Below, one piece after another: positions 26,006 through 34,558 of a DNA stretch of 52,012 nt (its first letter is position 1; the number at the start of each line of letters is the position of its first letter). Location of the stretch: contig CABUXT010000014.1 of NCBI GenBank assembly GCA_902495705.1, positions 1 to 52,012 of the forward strand. Reading direction: 5' to 3'. The translations under genes were made by a program, and so were the position numbers. The stretch is from an uncultured cyanobacterium (GTDB lineage: Bacteria > Cyanobacteriota > Vampirovibrionia > Gastranaerophilales > Gastranaerophilaceae). The notes under the pieces were generated by a model, which saw only the letters and a program-made list of their open reading frames with translations, ran no database searches and was not told the origin of the DNA.

Positions 26006-26764
26006 ATGAAAAATATGTTATTAAATTTGCTACCAACAAAGGTGAAACTAGGTTTTACATTGGCGGAGGTTTTAATCACCCTTGGCATAATCGGTGTTGT
26101 TGCAGCCATGACTATTCCGACATTGATTTCTAAAAATCAAAAGCGCGTAATTGAAGCAAAGCTAAAAGAAGATTACTCCATTATTCAACAAGTTATAAAA
26201 TCAAACGAAGGCAATGATGTTGATATGGGCATGTTACTATACGATTCAAATGTAAATTCTCAGAAACAATGGTTTGAAACATACTTTGCACCTTATATGA
26301 AATATTCTCATGTTTGTTATGACCAAGCAGGTTGTTGGCAAAAAAAGGGTAGTAACAGAAATTTAGCAGGAAATGCTACAAAATTTAATAGAAATGCTAT
26401 AGGAATTGGCAAAGATGTCGTAACTATAAAGTTAAATAATGGTACAAATATCTGTTTGGATGTTTGGTCTTATACAAGTGAGTTGTTTCAACACTTCGGT
26501 GTCAAATCAACAGAGCAAGGAATGTCTATTTATATTGATACAAATGGAGATAATGGTCCAAATGTTGTTGGAAAAGACATTTATATTTTAGTTTATTCTC
26601 CTGATAATGGAATTGTTCCAGCAGGTTTACATAAAACGAAAAAAGAAATAGATAAAAATTGTAGCAGTGCAGAAAAAGGCGAAGATGCTGGGTATTACTG
26701 CATTATGAGGGTGAAGAATAACGGTTGGCAAATCCCTGATGATGTATGGAATATAAAAATTTAA
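26006..26764 (+). CDS. type IV pilin-like / pseudopilin protein
   Basis: 252 residues. A short basic leader ends in KLG, then the class III signal FTLAEVLITLGIIGVVAAM: cleavage after Gly with Phe+1 and Glu+5 for the prepilin peptidase. A long helix and a globular domain with four Cys follow. The globular part contains DTNGDNGPNVVGKDIY, a calcium-loop-like segment seen in many minor pilins. An AGGAG site precedes the ATG by about 11 nt. It is probably monocistronic, as the next gene has its own promoter. Confidence 0.88.
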   Translation: MKNMLLNLLPTKVKLGFTLAEVLITLGIIGVVAAMTIPTLISKNQKRVIEAKLKEDYSIIQQVIKSNEGNDVDMGMLLYDSNVNSQKQWFETYFAPYMKYSHVCYDQAGCWQKKGSNRNLAGNATKFNRNAIGIGKDVVTIKLNNGTNICLDVWSYTSELFQHFGVKSTEQGMSIYIDTNGDNGPNVVGKDIYILVYSPDNGIVPAGLHKTKKEIDKNCSSAEKGEDAGYYCIMRVKNNGWQIPDDVWNIKI

Positions 26765-26787
26765 ACCTGTTAGTTTAAAAATAATTG

Positions 26788-26796
26788 TGCTAAAAT
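26788..26796 (+). promoter_or_regulatory. extended -10, predicted leaderless promoter
   Basis: TGC-TAAAAT is followed by 7 nt and then the ATG at 26804. No Shine-Dalgarno sequence fits in the gap. Confidence 0.6.
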
Positions 26797-26803
26797 CTTA
26801 TAC

Positions 26804-27997
26804 ATGAAAAAGATTATTTTTACATTAATTGCAGCAATGGCTCTACAGATTGCTGTTCCTGCTCAAGAAACCAATTTAACTTTCATGTACATCAATGGTT
26901 CAAATAACAATGATAAAAAAATGAAAGATTGGTATATCAGGGGAGTAAACAAGCTCCACCCTGTTATGAAAAAGAAGTTTGAGAAAAATTCACAAATTCG
27001 TAAATGGTCAAAAGAAAACAAACTCGTTATTGAAGACAAACCTGTTATATTCTTTTGGGGGTATAACAGTAAGACTGACCTTGATTTTGTGAAAGACAGA
27101 TTGAATATCTCAAAGGCATTTAGTTCAACTTTGGCTTACGAAATCAGAAGTTTGTTGACTCAATTTATGCATGACGCGATTTGGGTACAAAAAACGCACA
27201 ATATGCTACCGATTTTGGATGAACTCAACGAACAAGTGAAAATTCAAGCACAAAACGGTCAAAATGTTATCCTATATGGGTATTCGGCAGGTACATTTGT
27301 TACATATCAATATTTGTTATACAAATTGCCTTATATCAAAATTGATAATTTGCTTGAGGCGCTTGAACCTGACGAAGATATAAAAACTTTCATCAAAGAA
27401 AATCCGAAAAAAGATACCTGTTTGTCTGCGCTATCTTATGACAAAGGAAACATCGGTGTATTCACAAACACAGGGCATTTGGTTCTAAATCAGAACAAAG
27501 AACAATTAAAAAAGAATTATCTAAACTTGGATGAAATGACAGACAAATACTGCGCTCCAAAAGGATATGTCAGAGGGGTTGTGAATTTTGCCAGTCCGAT
27601 TCCGTTATTTTACTCGGATTTGGCTGACCCTAACTACGAAATCAATTTTTACAACAAATACATGATGAAATATGTTCTTGAAAATGGAATATATTTCTTG
27701 ACGGTAAACTTTAGAGAAGACCCACTGGGATTCCCTTCAAGTAACAATTTGACAATTCAGCAAATCGAAGACCGTATGGGTTTGACAATCGAAAATCCGA
27801 CAGGGGTTGTCTATGACAATTCGGCTGTTTGGTCAAAACGTTCAGCCTTCCTTGCGCATACTTCATACTGGTCAGCAAGAGGGACTTTTGCAAATGGAGT
27901 TGTGAAAAGTTTTGTTAATGGAACAAGATTTCAATATAACGAAAAGTATCAAAATAAAGTTTTAAAAAAGAAAAATAAGAAATCAGAGGTGTTATAA
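26804..27997 (+). CDS. exported alpha/beta-hydrolase-like protein
   Basis: 397 residues. There is an N-terminal signal peptide (basic KK, hydrophobic core, cleavage near residue 20 at VPA-QE). A nucleophile-elbow motif GYSAG follows LYGYSAGTF near residue 163, and a later Asp and His (LAHTSYW near the end) could complete a Ser-His-Asp triad. There is no closer family recognised. It sits first in a tight operon with an unknown protein, nagZ and a membrane-anchored protein, hinting at an envelope substrate. The C-terminus is Lys-rich. Confidence 0.65.
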   Translation: MKKIIFTLIAAMALQIAVPAQETNLTFMYINGSNNNDKKMKDWYIRGVNKLHPVMKKKFEKNSQIRKWSKENKLVIEDKPVIFFWGYNSKTDLDFVKDRLNISKAFSSTLAYEIRSLLTQFMHDAIWVQKTHNMLPILDELNEQVKIQAQNGQNVILYGYSAGTFVTYQYLLYKLPYIKIDNLLEALEPDEDIKTFIKENPKKDTCLSALSYDKGNIGVFTNTGHLVLNQNKEQLKKNYLNLDEMTDKYCAPKGYVRGVVNFASPIPLFYSDLADPNYEINFYNKYMMKYVLENGIYFLTVNFREDPLGFPSSNNLTIQQIEDRMGLTIENPTGVVYDNSAVWSKRSAFLAHTSYWSARGTFANGVVKSFVNGTRFQYNEKYQNKVLKKKNKKSEVL

Positions 27998-28594
27998 ATG
28001 ACAGAAAATACAGCTAATTCGGTACTATTTGACCCGGGGTATGCTCAGCATACTACGATTTTATCAATCAATGCCGAATATATTTATGCAAATATTGCTC
28101 AATTCAAAAACTTTGGACAAAGAAAAATGAAATTCAAAGCTTGCTATCCGCAAATTATAAAAATGGTGGATAACAATGTGGGCTTTTGTCTTGGATGTTT
28201 GTTGTGGGCGGTTTATATAAAGTCATTGGGCGATTTGCAAATCGAAGGTAATCCATGTCTTGGTGACACATACAACAAAGAAGAAACCGTTGAAGAGGCA
28301 GATTATTCTATAAATTTCTTTGACAAGTTGAAAAAAGATGCCAAATATTACATCAATGAAAATTATGAAATCAATCCGCTCCATGTGAAAATTCTTGAAT
28401 TATACAAGGAATTTTTGACTCTGAATTGCGGATTTGTAAACACAAGAACAACTAATGATGTTGTTTTGCCTGAAGGATTTAAAATTCCAAGTAAAGAAGA
28501 CTTAGAAAAAATCCACAGTAAAATTCAAGAAGTAATTAAAACAGGCAAACTTTTAGAATTAACCGAAGTTCTAAGTTTGGCATACGAAGGATAA
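27998..28594 (+). CDS. protein of unknown function in the nagZ operon
   Basis: 198 residues, no signal peptide. It is mostly helical, with several Cys in the first half (KACYPQ, GFCLGCLLW, GNPCLG) and another in the second (LNCGF). I do not recognise it. The ATG directly follows the stop of the hydrolase gene, with a GAGGTG site inside that gene, and nagZ begins 1 nt after its stop. Translational coupling of all three is therefore likely. Confidence 0.6.
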   Translation: MTENTANSVLFDPGYAQHTTILSINAEYIYANIAQFKNFGQRKMKFKACYPQIIKMVDNNVGFCLGCLLWAVYIKSLGDLQIEGNPCLGDTYNKEETVEEADYSINFFDKLKKDAKYYINENYEINPLHVKILELYKEFLTLNCGFVNTRTTNDVVLPEGFKIPSKEDLEKIHSKIQEVIKTGKLLELTEVLSLAYEG

Positions 28595-28595
28595 A

Positions 28596-29570
28596 ATGGC
28601 AGAGTTAAAAGAAAAATTGTACCAAATGTTCATCCTCGGACTTGATGGTGGAGGTTATAAACAAGCACTACATCAAGGTTTGGGTGGTGTGATATTTTTT
28701 ACAAAAGATATTCAGTCGCAAAATCAATTCAAAAATCTGATTTCTGAAATTAAATCAGAGTCTAAAGTCGCGCCGTTTCTATCTATTGACCAAGAAGGTG
28801 GCAGGGTTGAACGTACCGAAAATATCCACAACGGTAAAAAATATCTCTCTGCAAAGTACGCGTTTGAAAAAGGTTTAGACTTTTTAGAATCTCAAACGGC
28901 TGAAATCGCCGCAGAGCTTAAAAGTTATGGTATAAATTTGAATTTTGCACCCTGTATTGATACCAATACGAACCCAAAAAACCCGATTATTGGAGAAAGA
29001 GCCTTTTCTTCAAACCCTGACGAGGTTATAGCAGGGGAAAGGGTAGTTTCTAAAATATACCGTCAAAATGGTATTATTCCATGTGCGAAACATTTCCCCG
29101 GGCATGGGGACGCAAATGCAGACAGTCACTTGTCTTTACCAAAAATTGACTTGACTTTAACTGAAATGGAACAAACTCATATAAAACCATTCAAAGCTGC
29201 AATTGATAACGGTATTGAGATGATTATGGTTGCTCATTTGCATTGCACATGTTTTGAAAAAGAGCCGATTCCGACATCTCTTAGCAAAAATGCAATTTCT
29301 TATCTCAGAAACATTTTGAACTTTGATGGTGTAACAATTTCTGATGATATGGTGATGAAAGGAGTTGCTGCTTTTGGAGATGTTGAGGCGTGTGAAATGG
29401 GGATACGCGCAGGGCTAAATATGTTTATCTACAGATATTCTGATGAAAAAACGATTAACATAATTGAAAAAATTTATCAAAAAGCTATAATTGATGAAGA
29501 GCTAAGAGGAAAAATTGAGGAGTCTTATTCAAAGATTATGGCTCTGAAAGATAAATATTTGAACAAGTAA
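28596..29570 (+). CDS. nagZ: beta-N-acetylhexosaminidase (glycoside hydrolase family 3)
   Basis: 324 residues, the single-domain length of NagZ. It removes N-acetylglucosamine from peptidoglycan turnover muropeptides. SIDQEGGRVERTE, KHFPGHGDANADSHLSLP and ISDDMVMKGVAAFGD are present; the first Asp of SDDM is the nucleophile and the His in the GHGD-DSH loop acts as acid/base in NagZ. No signal peptide, so it should be cytoplasmic. anmK, the next enzyme in recycling anhydro-sugars, is at 44645 in this window. Confidence 0.92.
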   Translation: MAELKEKLYQMFILGLDGGGYKQALHQGLGGVIFFTKDIQSQNQFKNLISEIKSESKVAPFLSIDQEGGRVERTENIHNGKKYLSAKYAFEKGLDFLESQTAEIAAELKSYGINLNFAPCIDTNTNPKNPIIGERAFSSNPDEVIAGERVVSKIYRQNGIIPCAKHFPGHGDANADSHLSLPKIDLTLTEMEQTHIKPFKAAIDNGIEMIMVAHLHCTCFEKEPIPTSLSKNAISYLRNILNFDGVTISDDMVMKGVAAFGDVEACEMGIRAGLNMFIYRYSDEKTINIIEKIYQKAIIDEELRGKIEESYSKIMALKDKYLNK

Positions 29571-29584
29571 TGTGGAGAGTTTTA

Positions 29585-30193
29585 ATGAAATTAAATATCG
29601 TTGATAAATGCATAGTTGGGGTGTTAGTTATACTTGTGATAGCAGCAACAATCAATATTTGTAAAAATCTTGGAACTTATCTCAGGTTAAGAGATTATAA
29701 TGCTGTAATGATGTCACATCTTGATGACCCATACAATGAGGTAGAAACATTACCTTCAAATATTCAAGAATTGTCAAAAAAGCATAACGCGTTTGTTGAG
29801 TTATTTAATTCAAATGAAAAAACATTTGCTTTCAATATGGAAAAAAATATATTCAATGATTCTGAATCTTTTTGGTTCGCAAAACGAATGAAAGAACGAT
29901 TGGCTAAAGAAACAAATTTGAACTATAGAGTTGTAAGCGACATAAATTGGGCTAAAGAAGAAATGAGAATAGATTTAGCTCGTAAGAAGTTTATTGATGG
30001 AAAGCAAGATGCTTGCGAAGAGGAAAAACAAGATGATAGAGAAATACAAATAGTTGTTCAGGTTGCGGAAGATTGTCTTTCCAGTGCATGTATAATAGAT
30101 ATTCCTAATCACAAATATATTAAAATGAGTAAAAAAGTTGATTATGTAATAGAGCAACTTCAAGCAAATAATCCACCGACTAAGGCAAATTAA
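29585..30193 (+). CDS. single-pass membrane protein, function unknown
   Basis: 202 residues from the ATG at 29585. An upstream in-frame ATG at 29570 overlaps the nagZ stop, but GGAGAG at 29574-29579 points to the later start. One membrane helix (about residues 10-28, VGVLVILVIAATINI) is followed by a soluble, charged domain. No family recognised. It is the last gene of the operon; a glyA promoter follows. Confidence 0.55.
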   Translation: MKLNIVDKCIVGVLVILVIAATINICKNLGTYLRLRDYNAVMMSHLDDPYNEVETLPSNIQELSKKHNAFVELFNSNEKTFAFNMEKNIFNDSESFWFAKRMKERLAKETNLNYRVVSDINWAKEEMRIDLARKKFIDGKQDACEEEKQDDREIQIVVQVAEDCLSSACIIDIPNHKYIKMSKKVDYVIEQLQANNPPTKAN

Positions 30194-30198
30194 CAAAC

Positions 30199-30226
30199 TT
30201 GCGAAAATTTGATTTATAACTATAAT
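30199..30226 (+). promoter_or_regulatory. promoter of glyA
   Basis: TTGCGA and TATAAT are separated by 16 nt, ending 21 nt before the glyA ATG, with GGGAGAG as ribosome-binding site. Confidence 0.6.
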
Positions 30227-30247
30227 TAAACTAAAAAGGGAGAGTGT

Positions 30248-31489
30248 ATGAATCTGGAAAATATAAAAAAAGTTGACCCACAAGTTGCGGAACAAATTGA
30301 AGAAGAATTAAAAAGACAACAAGAAACAATTGAACTTATTGCAAGTGAAAACTGTACATCTCTTGCAGTTATGGAGGCTTGTGGAAGTGTTTTAACAAAT
30401 AAATACGCAGAAGGTAAACCTCACAAAAGATATTACAACGGTTGTGAACATATCGATGTAATTGAAGAAATCGCACAAAAAAGAGCTTGTGAATTGTTCC
30501 ACATGGACCATGCCAATGTTCAACCACATAGCGGTGCTCAAGCAAATATGGCGGTATTTATGGCTACAATGAAACCTGGGGACAGAGTTTTGAGCATGGA
30601 TTTGTCTAACGGCGGTCACTTGTCTCACGGTTCACCTGTTAATTTTTCAGGTTTATATTTCGATGTAAAAAGCTACGGAATTAATGAAAATGGCGAAATT
30701 GATTATGAAGATGTTCGTCAAAAAGCAATTGAACATAAGCCAAAACTTATTATTTGCGGAGCTAGCAACTATTCTAAAGTAATTGATTTTAAAAAGTTTA
30801 GAGAAATTGCCGATGAAGTTGGTGCATTGTTGTTGGCTGATATTGCGCACATTGCAGGTTTGGTTGTTGCAGGCGTTCACCCTTCACCTGCTCCATATTG
30901 TGATTTTGTTACAACAACAACTCACAAATCTCTAAGAGGACCTCGAGGCGGAATCATTATGTGCAAAGAAGAGTTTGCAAAAGATATTGATAAAGCGGTA
31001 TTCCCCGGCATGCAAGGCGGTCCTTTAGAACATATTATTGCAGGTAAGGCTGTTGCACTTTTGGAGGCATCAAAACCTGAATTTGTTGAATATGCAAAAC
31101 AAATTGTTAAAAATGCTAAAGCTTTGGCACAAGGTTTGATGGATGAAGGTTTGGATATCGTTGGCGGAATGACAGAAAACCACTTGATGACATTGGATTT
31201 GAGAAAAACAGGTAAGACCGGTAAGGATATGGCAAATGTACTTGAAAGAGTCGGAATTACAGCCAACAAAAATACCGTACCGAATGACCCTCAAAGTCCG
31301 TTTGTAACAAGCGGTATCAGATTAGGTACTCCAGCTGTTACAACAAGAGGTTTTAAAGAAGAAGATATGAAACAAGTTGCAAAAATTATTGCATCTGCGA
31401 TATTTTCATCAGATAATGAAACTGAATTAAGCAAATTGAGAGAACAATCTCTTGAATTATGCAAAAAATATCCATTATATAGTAAGTAA
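30248..31489 (+). CDS. glyA: serine hydroxymethyltransferase
   Basis: 413 residues, PLP enzyme interconverting serine and glycine with tetrahydrofolate, the main one-carbon source. Motifs: IELIASENCTS at the N-terminus, NKYAEGKPHKRYYNGCE, NVQPHSGAQANMAV, LLADIAHIAGLVVAG, TTTTHKSLRGPRGG with the PLP Lys, and a GIRLGTPAVTTRG region. Length is typical. Possibly transcribed into wecA, which starts about 20 nt downstream. Confidence 0.95.
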   Translation: MNLENIKKVDPQVAEQIEEELKRQQETIELIASENCTSLAVMEACGSVLTNKYAEGKPHKRYYNGCEHIDVIEEIAQKRACELFHMDHANVQPHSGAQANMAVFMATMKPGDRVLSMDLSNGGHLSHGSPVNFSGLYFDVKSYGINENGEIDYEDVRQKAIEHKPKLIICGASNYSKVIDFKKFREIADEVGALLLADIAHIAGLVVAGVHPSPAPYCDFVTTTTHKSLRGPRGGIIMCKEEFAKDIDKAVFPGMQGGPLEHIIAGKAVALLEASKPEFVEYAKQIVKNAKALAQGLMDEGLDIVGGMTENHLMTLDLRKTGKTGKDMANVLERVGITANKNTVPNDPQSPFVTSGIRLGTPAVTTRGFKEEDMKQVAKIIASAIFSSDNETELSKLREQSLELCKKYPLYSK

Positions 31490-31509
31490 AAACAAGGAGA
31501 CGAATTATA

Positions 31510-32544
31510 ATTATTAAGTTAGCACATTCTCAAATAATCGGAACAATTATAGCCTATATCTTTGGGGTATTTTTAGTTCCTATGGTAATCAGTTTTTCAA
31601 AAAGAGAAGGACTTGTAGATGTCCCAAATGAAAGGAAAATCCATACAAAACCGATATCAAGAATTGGCGGGGTTGCAATTTGGGCAAGTACAATGCTGAC
31701 GTTTTTGTGTCTTGTTCTTATGAGCTATTATCCTTATGGAAAGCTTATGTCAGGAATTTTGCTTGGTAGTTCTTTGATGTTCCTACTTGGTTTAATTGAT
31801 GATGTATATGGACTTGGTGCAAAGTTTAAATTACTTATTCAAGTCTCAATTGCAACAATAGTATACCTTTTGGGTGTTCAAATAAATAACGTTCCATTCT
31901 TTGGCGGAATGGACTTGGGTTGGTTTTCGTACCCAATTACTCTATTGTGGATTGTAGGTATTTCAAACGCAATGAACTTTATTGACGGTGTGGATGGACT
32001 TGCAGGTTCTGTTGTAACCGTGAATGCTATTACTTTGGCAATTCTTGCAATTACACTATCTCCGCCAAATCCGATTAGTGCGTTGATTGGCTTTATTTTG
32101 GCAGGTTCTATGTTGGCATTTTTAACATTCAACTTCAACCCTGCAAAAATCTTTATGGGTGACAGTGGTTCGTTGTTTTCAGGCTTTTTGCTTGCAACAA
32201 TTTCAATCACAGGTGTTATGAAAGTTGCAACTCTTGCTATTTTGCTGCCGTTTGTTGTTTTAGCAGTACCTATTATTGATATCACTTATGCAAGTTTAAG
32301 AAGAATTTGCAAAGGTCAATCTCCGTTTGTTGCAGATGCTGAGCATATTCACCACAAATTGTTACATGCAGGATTTTCTCAAAAGAAAACCGTTGTGATT
32401 TTGACATCTGTTGCAATTCTTGCAGGTGGTTTGGCATGCTTATTTGCTAGTCACAATGCTATCAAATATGACTTTTTCCTAACACTTGCATTAGTTGGCG
32501 TAATGCTATTATTGAACCTTGTCAGAGTATTGACAAAAAAATAA
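31510..32544 (+). CDS. wecA: undecaprenyl-phosphate sugar-1-phosphate transferase (WecA/MraY family)
   Basis: About 344 residues, ten or so membrane helices. It transfers a HexNAc-1-phosphate from a UDP-sugar to undecaprenyl phosphate. Motifs: GLVDVPNERKIHTKPISRIGG, FLLGLIDDVYGLG, NAMNFIDGVDGLAG with the catalytic Asp pair, FMGDSGSLF and HIHHKLL, which is WecA-like. The first ATG (31582) would omit the first membrane helix and leave a 92-bp gap, although the frame stays open upstream. A strong AAGGAG (31494-31499) sits 4-10 nt before ATT 31504, ATA 31507 and ATT 31510, and no ATG, GTG or TTG lies between, so a non-AUG start is proposed. The exact codon is uncertain. Confidence 0.85.
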   Translation: MIKLAHSQIIGTIIAYIFGVFLVPMVISFSKREGLVDVPNERKIHTKPISRIGGVAIWASTMLTFLCLVLMSYYPYGKLMSGILLGSSLMFLLGLIDDVYGLGAKFKLLIQVSIATIVYLLGVQINNVPFFGGMDLGWFSYPITLLWIVGISNAMNFIDGVDGLAGSVVTVNAITLAILAITLSPPNPISALIGFILAGSMLAFLTFNFNPAKIFMGDSGSLFSGFLLATISITGVMKVATLAILLPFVVLAVPIIDITYASLRRICKGQSPFVADAEHIHHKLLHAGFSQKKTVVILTSVAILAGGLACLFASHNAIKYDFFLTLALVGVMLLLNLVRVLTKK

Positions 32545-32558
32545 ATTTCCAATATAAT
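32530..32558 (+). promoter_or_regulatory. perfect consensus sigma-70 promoter
   Basis: TTGACA (32530-32535) and TATAAT (32553-32558) are separated by exactly 17 nt. The -35 lies inside the wecA 3' end. No protein gene follows on this strand until 34559, so it points at a non-coding RNA. Confidence 0.8.
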
Positions 32559-32564
32559 GCTAAC

Positions 32565-32745
32565 AAATATGAGGATTTGATTACTCAGTTTTAGGCAGAA
32601 TTTACTCTGAATAAAATATTTAAGTGCAGGTCCTTGTCACATACACAACAATGTTAAGCGCACAGCTTAACTGCTACACTGAATATTTTTATTAATTGAG
32701 TCTAATAAAAATAAAGACAAGGAGTGACCTTGTCTTTTTCTTTTT
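32565..32745 (+). ncRNA. candidate small RNA, about 180 nt, possibly 6S-like
   Basis: The region runs from a predicted start 7 nt after TATAAT to an intrinsic terminator and has no good reading frame. Nested pairings are visible: ACTCA (32583-32587) with TGAGT (32697-32701), AATAAAATATT (32610-32620) with the 32682-32693 strand, AGTGCAG (32623-32629) with CTG...CACT (32671-32680), and an apical GTTAAGC/GCTTAAC hairpin (32653-32671). Length and one long, interrupted rod recall 6S RNA, but the internal bubble is lopsided and I see no primary-sequence proof. Identity is open; existence as a transcript is well supported. Confidence 0.6.
32713..32745. terminator. bidirectional intrinsic terminator
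   Basis: AAAGACAAGG and CCTTGTCTTT form a 10-bp stem with loop AGTGA. On the plus strand it is followed by TTCTTTTT, and on the minus strand by ATTTTTATT. It ends the candidate RNA and also the small gene on the other strand. Confidence 0.85.
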
Positions 32746-32750
32746 GTGTA

Positions 32751-32939
32751 CTATGTCAAAGCTGCATCAAATTCGCTTTTGTAGCCAAAATCAGAGAATA
32801 ATTTCATCCGATTTTGCGCCATTGCCTCTTGCGCGTTTGTTTCGTATTCAGCAATTTTAGCTTTTAACTCTTTATTTTCTTTTGGGAACAATTCAAATAG
32901 TTTCCCTAAATCAAATAAACAAAATGAAATTTCCGGCAT
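32751..32939 (-). CDS. small helical protein of unknown function
   Basis: 62 residues from the ATG at 32939; an in-frame ATG 6 nt upstream is only 2 nt from the GAGGAG site (32953-32948), while this one is 8 nt away. The middle (FPKENKELKAKIAEYETNA) is a charged helix or short coiled coil. I do not recognise it. The strong ribosome site and terminator support a real gene. Confidence 0.55.
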   Translation of the reverse strand: MPEISFCLFDLGKLFELFPKENKELKAKIAEYETNAQEAMAQNRMKLFSDFGYKSEFDAALT

Positions 32940-33063
32940 ACTCATATCTCCTCATATACTTCACTTTTATATAAAGTATTTTCAGAAGTCGAAATTTCAC
33001 AAAACCTTGATATATGAAGTTATGTAAAGAGTATATATCGGGTAAATTTCTCTAAAAGTCCCA

Positions 33064-33858
33064 TTATACGCGCTTTTTCGCCAAAATAAAACTCATTCCG
33101 ACAATGCCGATAATGAACAAACAACAAGATACGATTTCCGCAATAGGAAAACTTCCTAAGTTTAATGCACTATCAATTCGTATGCGCTCAATAAAGAACC
33201 TTATCATTGCATAAATGGCTAAATATAAGAAAAAGACAAATCCTTTATATTGCTTGCCAAATCGCTTTAAAACAAAAAATAAAATAACAAATCCGCAAAT
33301 GTCGCAAATACTTTCGTATAAAAAAGTCGGATGGAAAAGTGAATAATTTGAATATTCAAAAACTCGCCTTGTTTCAGGGATAAATAGTCCCCAATTTTGA
33401 CTTGCAACAGGCAAACCGTAAGCTTCTGAGTTGAAATAATTTCCCCATCTGCCGATAGCTTGACCTAGAATTGTTGCACATCCCATAGAATCAAGCAAAG
33501 ATAAAAATGAAAGTTTTGCTTTTTTGGCAACAAATAACAGGCTCAAAACGCCAAACAAAATTCCGCCATGGATAGATAGCCCGCCTTTTCTGATATCAAG
33601 GATTTCAAGCGGATGGGTAAAATAATAACTTGGGTTAAGTGAGCAAAAATATAGCCTTGCTCCTAAAATTCCGCAAAAAATAATTAAAGGCGAGTATTCA
33701 ATAATAACATCCTTGCGTTTTGTGGGATTTGTTTTGTTGTGTAAAAAATTAGCTACTAATATTCCAACAAAAATAGCAAGTGCCATAGTTATTCCGTACC
33801 AATAAACAGGAATGTTAAAAATGCTAAAAGCTACTGATTGTGGGGCAGGTATAATCAT
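33064..33858 (-). CDS. lgt: prolipoprotein diacylglyceryl transferase
   Basis: 264 residues, seven membrane helices. It moves diacylglyceryl from phosphatidylglycerol to the lipobox Cys of prolipoproteins. The family signature GRWGNYFNSEAYGLP is present, with RKGGLSIHGGI and a YGITMALAI helix near the N-terminus, and a C-terminal RFFIERIRID. Length is normal. It begins 3 nt after the TPR protein gene ends, so they form an operon. Confidence 0.93.
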   Translation of the reverse strand: MIIPAPQSVAFSIFNIPVYWYGITMALAIFVGILVANFLHNKTNPTKRKDVIIEYSPLIIFCGILGARLYFCSLNPSYYFTHPLEILDIRKGGLSIHGGILFGVLSLLFVAKKAKLSFLSLLDSMGCATILGQAIGRWGNYFNSEAYGLPVASQNWGLFIPETRRVFEYSNYSLFHPTFLYESICDICGFVILFFVLKRFGKQYKGFVFFLYLAIYAMIRFFIERIRIDSALNLGSFPIAEIVSCCLFIIGIVGMSFILAKKRV

Positions 33859-33861
33859 AAT

Positions 33862-34440
33862 TTATTCCTGAATTGTTTTGTCATTTGCTTGAGTTAATTT
33901 TTGGATTTGTTGTACAACATCTGCTTTGTCTTGGGCAGTTGGATTTAGTTCTAAATATTTTTCATAGTTTTGAACAGCAGATTCTTTCAGTTCTTTAACC
34001 AAATTTTCTTCTTTATCTGATAATTTAACTTTTTCTTCAAAGTTTATATCTTCCGCTTTTGGAGTGTATAATGACTCATCAACATTCATACGTACGCGAC
34101 CTTGCATCATATCAACTGCCAAATTGTTTTCTGCAGTAGCTAATGAGTAATAAGAATCCGCCATATCTGGTTTCATTCCGATAACTTTTTTATACTCTTC
34201 AACCGCATTGATATAATCTTCTGCTTGAGTATAGACAACTGCCAAATTGTAGTGGGTTTCAAATACAGATGGGTCAAGGTCGATACTTGATTTTAATCTT
34301 TCGATTGCTTGAGTGTAGTCGCCTTTATCTGCGTACATTTTAGCTTTGTTGTTCAAATCCTGAACAGCCAAATTGTTGATACAAGCTGTTGACACAACTG
34401 CAACAAATAACACGCTGGCAATCAAAAGAACTTTTTTCAT
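33862..34440 (-). CDS. TPR-repeat envelope protein
   Basis: 192 residues. An N-terminal hydrophobic segment ends in VVSTAC at residue 20; the Cys suggests a lipoprotein but -3 is Ser, so the lipobox is imperfect. At least two to three TPR units follow: AKMYADKGDYTQAIERLKS, HYNLAVVYTQAEDYINAVEEY and YYSLATAENNLA, then a helical end. TPR proteins of this size act as scaffolds in envelope complexes. It sits directly upstream of lgt. A GAGGGG site precedes the ATG. Confidence 0.75.
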   Translation of the reverse strand: MKKVLLIASVLFVAVVSTACINNLAVQDLNNKAKMYADKGDYTQAIERLKSSIDLDPSVFETHYNLAVVYTQAEDYINAVEEYKKVIGMKPDMADSYYSLATAENNLAVDMMQGRVRMNVDESLYTPKAEDINFEEKVKLSDKEENLVKELKESAVQNYEKYLELNPTAQDKADVVQQIQKLTQANDKTIQE

Positions 34441-34558
34441 CTATACCCCTCTTCTTTACATGTTAAGCTGATGTTAAAGTAATTATAAATTAAGAATAAA
34501 AATATGGCAAATTTCATTAATTTAAGTTACAATAGTGGAGTAAAAAAGGAGAATTTAT

